Part shown: positions 43,114-50,902 of the stretch, one piece after another
How the letters are laid out: every line of letters begins with the position of its first letter
Position numbering within the stretch: the stretch's first letter is position 1
NCBI GenBank assembly: GCA_017456285.1
Contig: JAFTJQ010000004.1
Location: 1 to 64,000 of the forward strand
Direction of reading: 5' to 3'
Source of the DNA: Lentisphaeria bacterium
Lineage (GTDB): Bacteria > Verrucomicrobiota > Lentisphaeria > Victivallales > Victivallaceae
Length of the DNA stretch: 64,000 bases
Notes under the pieces: generated by a model
Databases searched by the model: none
Told to the model about the DNA's origin: nothing
What the model saw: only the letters and a program-made list of their open reading frames with translations
Program-made: the position numbers and the translations under genes

Positions 43114-45654
43114 ATGGAGTATGAAGTGAGGCAAGTTGATTCAACTTTAGAAATTACCCTGCCGGGGGAATCTGAAAAACTGAAAATTGCATATTTTGAC
43201 AGCAAAATCGGTTCACAGATTCTTTTAGTGGTACCGGGATTTGCTTCATGCTCTGCTGCTTGGGAGTATTTTTGTAATTTTATTCCACCCGAATATCGCA
43301 TTATTCGGGTGGAATTTGATTTCAAAAACGAGAAATTTCGCCTCAATCAGGCGGAAATTTTTCTGCAAGTTATAAAGGGACTCGAACTAAAAAAATTCTC
43401 AATTGTTGCACATTCAAACGGGTGTGCGGAGAGTTTAAAAATTGCGGAGCAACTCCCGAATAACATCAATATCGAACACCTGATTTTTATTAATCCTCTA
43501 ATCGGTTTTTCGGGCGACGGAGATTTTTGCCGCACTTTGGCAAATTACAATGAAAATAATCCGCTGGTCAGATTCGCCAGCGAAGATATTTGTGCCTATA
43601 TTATGCTGAAGGAATTATTCTCAAGTGAGAAATCCATTTCCGCCGATTTTACAAAAATTTATGCCGACTGTTTACAACAGGACGGAGCAAAGGAGTTTCT
43701 GATTAGAGAAGCAAAAAAAATTACAAATTTCAACCACAAAAACTTATCAAAAATTATCGAAAAAATCAATATCCCGTGTCTGATTATTTCCGGGAATAAC
43801 GACAAAATTACTTCGCCGGACAATGGCAGAAAACTGCAAAAACAAATCGAAAATTCTGAACTTAAAATTATCAATAGTTGCGGTCACTTGTCGATTTTGG
43901 AGGCACCGGAGAAAACTGCAAAAAACATTCACAAATTTGTAAGTAAATCAATCGCTGTTGCAGATAATCAATGCGAAAAACAGAAATCAGAAAAACATGA
44001 GAATGATAACTTTGACAATATCTCCAAACAGCAACTTCACATGCGGAATTTAATTGAAAATTGGTCATTCGGATCAATGGTTATTTTGCTTTTCCTAAAA
44101 TTCATCCAACTGCTCAAAAAATGCGGTCTGAAAGCCAGTGATAACGGCTGGCGAAAAGCAACGGGAATTTTCTTACAAAATGAGGAATCGAAGTTCACTC
44201 TCGGTTCATTTAATTTAAAGTATTACCTTGACCCCAACAACATCCCCCCGACCATAGATGATGCTAAAACACTTTTTATCAGCAGAATGCGTGACTATCT
44301 ACAGCACAAAAGCAACTTGCATTGGGCGATTGAACCGACACTTTTTCACTTGAAAAGAAAAAAACTTAATGTTACCGATATTATCGAAACAACCTTTGAT
44401 GAAAATGGCGAATTAATTAAACTTACTCCGCATTTTGATAGTGCCAGAGCAAGTTTTGACAGTTTATCGCCAACTGATATGGAGATGTTTTTCACCCACT
44501 TCATCTACTACTACAACAAACTAAAAAGGAAAAAGGTCAATAGCATTGCCCGCAAAATGACCTCTCACCTCAAACGCTGGTACTTACGCCGACGTGCGTT
44601 AAGTTTCAATGCCAAACTTGACTTAAAGGAGTTAATTGAACGGGTACTTACGGCAACATTTATCACCTTTGAAATACTTCCGGATCGGAACAATCCGAAA
44701 TTTATGCGGAAAAAATTCGCCGCTCCGAATGTGAAAAAATATCGCCACCCCGGCTGGGGGTTGCTTAATATGATCGTCCGATTCACCCCCGATCTGCAAA
44801 GTGCAGATTTATGGGTGCAATACCATCATGTCCCGGTTGACGGCATGCCGATGCAGGAGCTGCTGGAGGAGTTAAAAAAACGTTGGGGGTACACCGAAGA
44901 ATTGGTCTATCCGAACTTAACAAACCACGACAGTTCTCCTGAAATTTATTACAGCGGCGGCAAAATTTTTCGAGCCAGAATGTTTGTTGATTTCTCTAAA
45001 TTGCTGAATTTCAGGAAATTTTTAAATGAAAACTATCGACAAGCAATGAATGGTGAAGCCAGTATTGCTAGTTTAATTATCTGGGGTCTTGCCCAATCCG
45101 AGAGTTTCCGCAATGCCAAAGTTCTGTTTCCGATTGACATTGAGCAAGGGGTTCGCTTCGCAGATGAGCGAGAATTGAGTGTGCTTTTAATTCGCCCCGC
45201 TAAATATTTTGACACCAACGATAAATTTGCAGGCTTTCTGCGTTATCAAAGGGAATTTAATCGCCGCCTGACAGACACGAGATTGGGCAACAGCGAGAGT
45301 TATGAGATGCTGGAACTTTACTCCAGAGTGCATCCGATATTTTATTATTTGGCAAGGGATTTTTTCAAAGAATCCGTTTCAGAATATCTGGGCAACATGG
45401 GCTTATCGATGATGAAAAATGCCGAGATGTTCATCTCGCCGATTTCCGATTTGCAGAAAAACGGATTTCTGGCATTCGGCAATATGAATGTGCCGACAGC
45501 TGACGGCAAAAAAGCAGGTGCTGTAAGCATTTGCGGTTCTCGTCAGGAGATAAAATCCTACATCGCCGCCATAAGTTATTTAGCGGAAAATTTTGAAAAG
45601 TTTTTTGATATTGACATACAACTTAATAAATCAGGAGAGATAAAAAATGATTAA
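43114..45654 (+). CDS. Alpha/beta-hydrolase fused to HHxxxDG acyltransferase-like domain
   Basis: An 846-residue two-domain protein that I cannot place in a named family. Residues 1-280 are an alpha/beta-hydrolase: VVPGFASCSAAWEYF, nucleophile Ser101 in VAHSNGCAES, Asp230 in SGNNDKIT and His258 in SCGHLS, so the triad is complete. A charged linker (about 281-312) and a hydrophobic helix (MVILLFLKFIQLL) follow. Residues 340-830 look like a condensation/chloramphenicol-acetyltransferase fold: QYHHVPVDGMPM carries HHxxxDG at 571-577, and AFGNMNVP near 787 stands where a DFGWG-like motif is expected. It may make or transfer an acyl group on a lipid or sugar; the substrate is unknown. It overlaps the cupin gene by 8 bases and shares the run with lpxA and ftsA-ftsZ. 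Confidence 0.7.
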   Translation: MEYEVRQVDSTLEITLPGESEKLKIAYFDSKIGSQILLVVPGFASCSAAWEYFCNFIPPEYRIIRVEFDFKNEKFRLNQAEIFLQVIKGLELKKFSIVAHSNGCAESLKIAEQLPNNINIEHLIFINPLIGFSGDGDFCRTLANYNENNPLVRFASEDICAYIMLKELFSSEKSISADFTKIYADCLQQDGAKEFLIREAKKITNFNHKNLSKIIEKINIPCLIISGNNDKITSPDNGRKLQKQIENSELKIINSCGHLSILEAPEKTAKNIHKFVSKSIAVADNQCEKQKSEKHENDNFDNISKQQLHMRNLIENWSFGSMVILLFLKFIQLLKKCGLKASDNGWRKATGIFLQNEESKFTLGSFNLKYYLDPNNIPPTIDDAKTLFISRMRDYLQHKSNLHWAIEPTLFHLKRKKLNVTDIIETTFDENGELIKLTPHFDSARASFDSLSPTDMEMFFTHFIYYYNKLKRKKVNSIARKMTSHLKRWYLRRRALSFNAKLDLKELIERVLTATFITFEILPDRNNPKFMRKKFAAPNVKKYRHPGWGLLNMIVRFTPDLQSADLWVQYHHVPVDGMPMQELLEELKKRWGYTEELVYPNLTNHDSSPEIYYSGGKIFRARMFVDFSKLLNFRKFLNENYRQAMNGEASIASLIIWGLAQSESFRNAKVLFPIDIEQGVRFADERELSVLLIRPAKYFDTNDKFAGFLRYQREFNRRLTDTRLGNSESYEMLELYSRVHPIFYYLARDFFKESVSEYLGNMGLSMMKNAEMFISPISDLQKNGFLAFGNMNVPTADGKKAGAVSICGSRQEIKSYIAAISYLAENFEKFFDIDIQLNKSGEIKND

Positions 45655-45994
45655 ACGAGACCAGTCCTACAAATTTGAAATCCGTGAGAATATGCGTGGC
45701 GGTAATGGCAATGTAAAAATTGAACACCTTTTTGACTATCAAAATGACTTAAAATCATCTCCGAGATTGCTTGCTAAATTAACTTTGGAGCCGGGGGTAT
45801 CAATCGGATTCCATGAGCATTTCGGTGAAGAAGAAGTTTTCCATATAATCAAAGGAACTGCCGAATTTTTTGACGGCAAAGATACCTGCATCCTCAAAAG
45901 CGGAGACTCTGCTCTGACTTCAAATGCCGGACACTCTCTGGCAAATATCGGGGATGATATTCTCGAAGTTATGGCAGTTATTTTGAAATTCTAA
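45647..45994 (+). CDS. Small cupin protein
   Basis: A 115-residue single-domain cupin. The first metal motif reads GFHEHFGEEEVFHIIKG (G, H, H, E and G at the expected spacing) and the second region is GDSALTSNAGHSLANIGDD, with the third His ligand. The Asp/Glu and His set would bind one metal ion. It overlaps the hydrolase/acyltransferase gene by 8 bases, so it is translationally coupled and probably helps in the same pathway. Cupins of this size are sensors, isomerases or oxygenases; nothing here decides. Confidence 0.85.
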   Translation: MIKRDQSYKFEIRENMRGGNGNVKIEHLFDYQNDLKSSPRLLAKLTLEPGVSIGFHEHFGEEEVFHIIKGTAEFFDGKDTCILKSGDSALTSNAGHSLANIGDDILEVMAVILKF

Positions 45995-46026
45995 CTTGGC
46001 AAGACGTTTTTTTAGTGAGGTAAATA

Positions 46027-47289
46027 ATGGCAAAAATCCGAGAAAATTTTGTCGGAACTTTGGACATCGGCTCAAATAAATGCTGTGTGCTTTTCGGCTT
46101 GTCACGCTCCAACGACGAACTGGAGATTATCGGTTTCGGCGAAGCAAAATCCGACGGATCGGTATTAAAAGGTGACATCCTCGATATGGAATTATTGATG
46201 AATCAGCTCACATTGGCTCTCAATGATGCAGAGCAAATGGCAAATATTTCAATTAATGAAAGTTCTATAACTACCGTAAATATCAGCGGTACTACCATGA
46301 GTTTCATTCCGAGTGTCGGTTCAGTAACTATCAAAAATGCTGACCAGCGAATTACGGAAGATGATTACAATGAAGCTCTGGAAAATGCGGAACGTTTTAA
46401 TATGCCTGAAAATAAAAGCCACTTAGGCACATTTGAGTCGTACTCAGTTATTAATAATTCAAAAAAAACCGCCGCCCCGATCGGGCAATCAGCAAATAAA
46501 CTTGATGTACATACGCTTTTGCAATTCGTCGGCGTAAATGAATTAAAAAACACTAAACACCTGATGGCAGATTTGGGCATTGAAGAAAACAATGTGGATT
46601 ATATTTTCAGCGGAATCTGCGGTTTGTACGGCTGTTTGTCTGAAAGCGAACGAAAAAACGGTTCAATTTTTATCGATTTAGGTGCAGGAACTACCGAATT
46701 TGTGGTTGTCAATAATTATATAATTACTGCCGCAGGGGTATTACCACTGGGCATGGATCATGTAATTAACGACCTCTCGCTCGGCTTGAAGTTACCGATG
46801 TCGATCTGCCGCAATTTGGTTGAAAGCGGTCAATTGGAGCAACTTCTGAAAAGCAATGAAACATTCTGGGAGTATGAAATTAACCGAACAAAATATCGAA
46901 TTCCGAGCCACACAATTGAATTAATTGTCAATGCCAGATTGCAGGAAATTTTTGAGTTAATGAAAATTCAAATTTACCGCAACAATGCCCACTGCGATAT
47001 TGAGGCAGGCGGTATTTTAATCGGCGGCGGTGCATTACTCAGCCGCAACCATGAAATTTTCCGCAACACCTTTGACTGCAATTGCCGAACCGGACGGGCG
47101 ATCGGGATGACCGGGAATATCGGGAACTTGTCAACTCCGCAATACGGCACAACTTACGGATTATTAAAAATGGCACATGCCTACAGCATGCGGAGTAAAC
47201 TGCCGAATAAAAACCACAATCCCGTAACTATTGCTGTAGATAAATTCATTCAAATGTTCTCAAAAGTAAAGGATTCTGTAAAATTATGA
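46027..47289 (+). CDS. ftsA: Cell division protein FtsA
   Basis: Actin-like ATPase that tethers FtsZ to the membrane and recruits later division proteins. The 420-residue product starts with a phosphate loop GTLDIGSNKCCVLFG, has the second loop IDLGAGTTEFVVV near residue 212 and the adenosine-binding GGILIGGGALLS near 325. The last residues (DKFIQMFSKVKDSVKL) can form the membrane-binding amphipathic helix. The SHS2-like subdomain 1C is present (about 85-160) but divergent. It overlaps ftsZ by four bases. Another actin-like protein is unlikely. Confidence 0.88.
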   Translation: MAKIRENFVGTLDIGSNKCCVLFGLSRSNDELEIIGFGEAKSDGSVLKGDILDMELLMNQLTLALNDAEQMANISINESSITTVNISGTTMSFIPSVGSVTIKNADQRITEDDYNEALENAERFNMPENKSHLGTFESYSVINNSKKTAAPIGQSANKLDVHTLLQFVGVNELKNTKHLMADLGIEENNVDYIFSGICGLYGCLSESERKNGSIFIDLGAGTTEFVVVNNYIITAAGVLPLGMDHVINDLSLGLKLPMSICRNLVESGQLEQLLKSNETFWEYEINRTKYRIPSHTIELIVNARLQEIFELMKIQIYRNNAHCDIEAGGILIGGGALLSRNHEIFRNTFDCNCRTGRAIGMTGNIGNLSTPQYGTTYGLLKMAHAYSMRSKLPNKNHNPVTIAVDKFIQMFSKVKDSVKL

Positions 47290-48449
47290 GCGATAAAAAA
47301 ATCGGTATTGTCGGTATCGGAAAAGCCGGAATTAATATTGTCAGCACCCTGCATAATTTGAGGCAGGCACAGCACTTCACGCTGATGGCAATTGATACAG
47401 ATAAGGAATCATTGCAGCAATCTCCGATTACCGAAACAAATAAGTTGCTTTTAGGTAATGATTGGCGTCAGGGCAATGGCTGCGGCGGAGATATGACCGC
47501 AGGAGGTCGAGTTTTCAGTCATGAGCGAAGCAAATTAAATCAATTTTTGGGCGGGTATGATCTACTGTTTTTTGCAGGCGGTCTCGGTCGTGGGACGGCT
47601 TCAGGCGGAGTTTCAATTATCGCAAGCGAACTATCTAAAATGAAAATTCCTGCAATTTTTGTCCTTACCTTGCCGTTTGTAATGGAGGGGCCCGCTAAAA
47701 ATCGGGCGGCTGAAAATATTTTGAAATCTGAAATCCACGAAAGAAACAATGTAATTATCACAATTCCTAATGATCTGCTTTTCTCTAAATTGGATTCCAA
47801 TTGCACCCTCAATGAAGCATTTGAACTATCAAATATCGAGGTGGCAAAATCACTGCTGGCTTTAGCACTTTGCTTTTCGGGTGGCAATCTTTTAGCGGCG
47901 AACTATGCTGATTTATTGGAAATTGTAGCCCAAAAGAAACATTTTGCCGCTATCGGGATCGGTACTGCGTCTGCGAAAGACGGCGAAAACCGATTCAATC
48001 GGGCGTTAGAGAAAATGCTTATGTCGCCCTTGCTCGGCGGTTTGGATAAATTACAAGAAGCCGATGCCCTTATTGTATCACTTATCGGCGGAAACTCCCT
48101 CGGTGCGGCAGATACCAAATATTTGCTTGAGAAAGTTAATTCCTTCGTCGGAGAAAATACTAATTTAGCGGTTAATTTCAGTACCAATGAGGATTTCGGA
48201 GAATCAATTATGCTCTCTGTAATTGCAATCAAATTCGACAAGTCAGCAATGGAGGATAAAATTTTCACCCAACAAATCCCCACTACTCCGTCATCTAAAA
48301 AACGCAGAAACGATAAAGATAATGGGCAGGCAAGTTTGGACTTAGTTTTCAATGAACGTGGAATTTTTGAAAAAACCAATATAAATTACCACGAGGGTGT
48401 CGACTTGGATATTCCGGCTTACCAACGCAAAAATATCAACCTGAAATAA
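47286..48449 (+). CDS. ftsZ: Divergent tubulin-like division protein FtsZ
   Basis: FtsZ polymerises with GTP to form the division ring. The 387-residue product aligns with FtsZ along its length: N-terminal VGIGKAGINIV, ITIPNDLLFSK, GTASAKDGENRFNRALEKML, and the C-terminal peptide DLDIPAYQRK that binds FtsA. But the GTP signature GGGTGTG reads GRGTASG at 101-107, and in the T7 loop AxNYAD (204-209) the residues matching Asn207 and Asp209 of E. coli are Ala and Asn; only the last Asp is kept. GTP hydrolysis may be weak or differently organised. A second, canonical FtsZ elsewhere cannot be excluded. Confidence 0.88.
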   Translation: MSDKKIGIVGIGKAGINIVSTLHNLRQAQHFTLMAIDTDKESLQQSPITETNKLLLGNDWRQGNGCGGDMTAGGRVFSHERSKLNQFLGGYDLLFFAGGLGRGTASGGVSIIASELSKMKIPAIFVLTLPFVMEGPAKNRAAENILKSEIHERNNVIITIPNDLLFSKLDSNCTLNEAFELSNIEVAKSLLALALCFSGGNLLAANYADLLEIVAQKKHFAAIGIGTASAKDGENRFNRALEKMLMSPLLGGLDKLQEADALIVSLIGGNSLGAADTKYLLEKVNSFVGENTNLAVNFSTNEDFGESIMLSVIAIKFDKSAMEDKIFTQQIPTTPSSKKRRNDKDNGQASLDLVFNERGIFEKTNINYHEGVDLDIPAYQRKNINLK

Positions 48450-48464
48450 AATAGGCGAAGCAAA

Positions 48465-48881
48465 ATGAAAAGTTATCGAAAAGAGTTATATTTTAATACC
48501 AACAGCCGTCGGGCTTTTATCAACATAACACCTGAACTCAATGAGGCAATTCAGGCGTCGGGGATTCGTGAGGGTTTACTTCTCTGCAATGCCATGCACA
48601 TTACCGCCAGCGTTTTTATCAACGACGATGAATCAGGGTTGCACCATGACTTTGAAGTATGGCTTGAGAAACTCGCTCCGGAAAAACCCTACAGCCAATA
48701 CAACCACAACGGCTACGAAGATAATGCCGACGCCCATTTGAAACGGCAAATCATGGGGCGTGAAGTCACAGTAGCAATCACTAACGGCAGACTTGACCTC
48801 GGTCCATGGGAGCAAGTTTTTTACGGTGAGTTTGATGGGAAACGCAACAAAAGGGTTTTAATTAAAATCATCGGCGAATAA
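48465..48881 (+). CDS. YjbQ-family protein (UPF0047)
   Basis: A 138-residue protein of the YjbQ/UPF0047 family, which forms trimeric bundles and has a weak thiamine phosphate synthase activity in E. coli. Blocks [39 protein letters not shown] and [13 protein letters not shown] match the family; the conserved His and Asp residues are present. It ends the long plus-strand run before a terminator. The ATG at 48465 is preceded by AGGCGAAG, very like the core of the 31-bp repeat at window start. Confidence 0.9.
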   Translation: MKSYRKELYFNTNSRRAFINITPELNEAIQASGIREGLLLCNAMHITASVFINDDESGLHHDFEVWLEKLAPEKPYSQYNHNGYEDNADAHLKRQIMGREVTVAITNGRLDLGPWEQVFYGEFDGKRNKRVLIKIIGE

Positions 48882-48904
48882 TTAATTTTTTATAGCATAA
48901 AAAT

Positions 48905-48942
48905 GGGTGCTGTTACATTTTGAAACAGCACCCCTTATTTTT
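48905..48942. terminator. Bidirectional terminator
   Basis: A perfect 10-bp stem (48905-48914/48924-48933) with a 9-nt loop is followed by CTTATTTTTTT on the plus strand and by ATTTTTA on the minus strand. It ends the ileS-to-yjbQ run and the convergent flavin reductase-like gene. Confidence 0.9.
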
Positions 48943-48954
48943 TTAAGCAACAAA

Positions 48955-49518
48955 TTACTTGACAAGTGATTTACCGACAGCAAAAGCCTTGCCGACAACT
49001 TCACCGAGTTTTATATAGTTGAGATTTACGGGATCGAAGCAAATCGGTTGTAACTTCGCAGGATCAATTTTGCCGTTTTCATCCAAAACGGAGTCGTCAA
49101 CGCTGATATTGATAATCTCTCCAACCGCACAACCGCAACTATTGTCATAACTAATTAAGCGACACTCCAAGGTCATCGGCAATTCCTTGAAAATCGGGGC
49201 ATTGACAAATTCCGATTTTTCAGGAGTTAAATTTGCCTTTTTGAGTTTTTCAGGCTCATCTTTAGCAGAAACAATCCCGACATAATCACACTCTGCCACC
49301 TTGTCAAAAGTACCGATACTTACGGTAAATTCTCCTGTTTTCTGCAAATTCTCAGCAGTTTTGTGCGATGGGTCAATACACACTCCGATTTGATTGGTAT
49401 CATGAATACCGCCCCAAGCAGCATTCATGGCATCTGCATTACCATTCTCATCATAAGTACCGACAATTAAAACCGGCATCGGATAGAGCCAACTTTTCAC
49501 TCCGAAATTTTTTCTCAT
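48955..49518 (-). CDS. Flavin reductase-like FMN-binding protein
   Basis: A 187-residue FMN-binding split-barrel protein. The N-terminus MRKNFGVKSWLYPMPVLIVGTYDENGN is the usual opening of this family, followed by NAAWGGIHDTNQIGVC and TGEFTVSIG, then CDYVGIVSAKDEPEKLKK. Members reduce free flavins with NAD(P)H or act as redox or stress proteins in anaerobes. The ATG at 49518 has GGAGATTTAACT upstream; the longer frame to 49686 is not supported. It stands alone. Confidence 0.88.
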   Translation of the reverse strand: MRKNFGVKSWLYPMPVLIVGTYDENGNADAMNAAWGGIHDTNQIGVCIDPSHKTAENLQKTGEFTVSIGTFDKVAECDYVGIVSAKDEPEKLKKANLTPEKSEFVNAPIFKELPMTLECRLISYDNSCGCAVGEIINISVDDSVLDENGKIDPAKLQPICFDPVNLNYIKLGEVVGKAFAVGKSLVK

Positions 49519-49611
49519 AGTTAAATCTCCTTTGTTTAAGTTCTGAAATAATATAAATTCAAAAAACAAAAAAGCAACCGCGATAGAAAAATTTTTATAA
49601 AAAATAAAATT

Positions 49612-49637
49612 GGATGCATGGATGCGTCCATACATCC
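49612..49637. promoter_or_regulatory. 26-bp interrupted palindrome upstream of the pseudopilin gene
   Basis: GGATG-C-ATGGA-TGCG-TCCAT-A-CATCC: outer and inner arms of 5 bp pair perfectly around a 4-nt centre. It lies 43 bases before the pseudopilin -35 and about 95 bases upstream of the flavin reductase start. It looks like an operator, or a small repeat (TACATCCATACATC follows). Confidence 0.55.
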
Positions 49638-49679
49638 ATACATCTGTATTATTTTTTTCAAAAATTTTCCCATAAACTA

Positions 49680-49707
49680 TTGACAATTTAAAATCTTGTG
49701 CTATACT
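49680..49707 (+). promoter_or_regulatory. Promoter of the pseudopilin gene
   Basis: TTGACA (49680-49685) and TATACT (49702-49707) with a 16-base spacer lie 98 bases before the start codon, giving a long leader. This is a near-consensus promoter, so the gene may be highly expressed. Confidence 0.8.
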
Positions 49708-49804
49708 ATTAGTAACTTCACCTTGATTGAAGTAATAACTATCACTTCAAGTCTTGTGAAAAATAACAAAAACAATAAAAAAAAGAATAAATGAAAGGAA
49801 AATT

Positions 49805-50515
49805 ATGAAAAATTTATTCAAATTCACCCTCATTGAGTTGTTGGTTGTCATTGCAATTATTGCAATCTTGGCTGGAATGTTGCTTCCTGCCCTCAACAAA
49901 GCTCGTGAAAAAGCCCGTTCAATTTCTTGTACCAACAACCAGAAACAGTGCTTGCTCGCTGTCAATATCTATTGCCAGGATTATAATGGTACAATGATTC
50001 TTCGTTCAAGAGATCTTGCCCCCAAAAACTGCACTTGGTTCAATCGCTTGAAACAGGCTGGTTATATGGAAAACTTGTTAAGTGCTCGTTGTCCTTCTTT
50101 GCCTGCCAGAGATATTAAAACAGATGATACTAACACAGAACGTCAGAATATTTTTGGTATGCCGAGAGTTGTTAGCATATGGGCTCCGTATTTGGGCACA
50201 AGTGCATTCACATTCCCGGCTGGCGAAAGCGATGACTGCGGTATGATTAATATTTACAATCTGAAAAATGCTAAAATGATTATGGCTGACTCTCGCTCTG
50301 ACAGCGGCACTCAATGCTGGGAATGGCGCTTAAGTAATCTTAATTGTGCAACATTTCAGCATGGCGAAAGAAATAATATTGGCTGGTCAGATGGTCACGT
50401 TGAATCAATGGATGCTAAAGCTGTAAGAGCGGCTTTGGATGATGATGACTACAATGAGAATTTCCAATATTATGTAGCCGGCAAAACTGATTTGCAGACA
50501 TTGGCTGCTAATTAA
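49805..50515 (+). CDS. Type II secretion pseudopilin-like protein (H-X9-DG type)
   Basis: A 236-residue protein with a type IV prepilin N-terminus: short basic leader, then [19 protein letters not shown] with the conserved Glu5. The [17 protein letters not shown] stretch and the C-terminal [18 protein letters not shown] (the H-X9-DG motif) identify the large pseudopilin-like family expanded in Lentisphaerota and Planctomycetes, often encoded in many copies. It is matured by prepilin peptidase and exposed or secreted through a type II/IV-like system. It stands alone with a strong promoter and terminator. Its substrate or role is unknown. Confidence 0.9.
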   Translation: MKNLFKFTLIELLVVIAIIAILAGMLLPALNKAREKARSISCTNNQKQCLLAVNIYCQDYNGTMILRSRDLAPKNCTWFNRLKQAGYMENLLSARCPSLPARDIKTDDTNTERQNIFGMPRVVSIWAPYLGTSAFTFPAGESDDCGMINIYNLKNAKMIMADSRSDSGTQCWEWRLSNLNCATFQHGERNNIGWSDGHVESMDAKAVRAALDDDDYNENFQYYVAGKTDLQTLAAN

Positions 50516-50540
50516 TTTTGAAATAGCATAATATTTTTAA

Positions 50541-50578
50541 GAGCATGAGATTTTTTGAAATTTCATGCTCTTTTTTTC
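50541..50578 (+). terminator. Terminator of the pseudopilin gene
   Basis: Stem 50541-50548/50563-50570 (GAGCATGA with TCATGCTC) is followed by eight T residues, 26 bases after the stop codon. Confidence 0.9.
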
Positions 50579-50760
50579 TGGATTCTTCGCTTCGCTCTGA
50601 ATGACGTTGTAAGTTTATACCATGGTGGCAGAATGAAAACTCGTCATGCAGAGCGTGATGACTATCATGCGAAGCATCCAGCATATTTTTTGTGGAGCAA
50701 AGCTCCACACCTTATTCTCATGCAAATACACACGATTTTTTCTGGATTCTTCGGCAAATA
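50579..50760. repeat. MITE/REP-like element with inverted ends
   Basis: TGGATTCTTCGC at 50579-50590 with GCTCTGAATGACG (50594-50606) is repeated in inverted order at 50642-50680 (CGTCATGCAGAGC then GCGAAGCATCCA) around a 14-base insert. A perfect hairpin TGTGGAGC-aaa-GCTCCACA lies at 50691-50709, and TCTGGATTCTTCG recurs at 50741-50753. No gene is present. It looks like a palindromic mobile or REP-type repeat. The rest of the gap to 50902 holds only the hom promoter. Confidence 0.7.
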
Positions 50761-50826
50761 AAATATTAGTTTGTCTCTACCTCATCATATATCTAATTTT
50801 TATTACTAAAATTTATCAATGAGAAT

Positions 50827-50854
50827 TTGACAAAGCGAATTTATGCTGTATATT
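50827..50854 (+). promoter_or_regulatory. Promoter of hom
   Basis: TTGACA (50827-50832) and TATATT (50849-50854) with a 16-base spacer lie 48 bases before the GTG start. No leader peptide or attenuator was seen. Confidence 0.75.
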
Positions 50855-50902
50855 ATTATGATATTTTATTTTTTGTAAATTTTTAATAGTGAGGTAACTC
50901 AA

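Noticed and set aside
49559-49686. N-terminal extension of the flavin reductase
   Set aside because: The added 56 residues are hydrophobic and unrelated to the family, whereas the ATG at 49518 has a good ribosome site.
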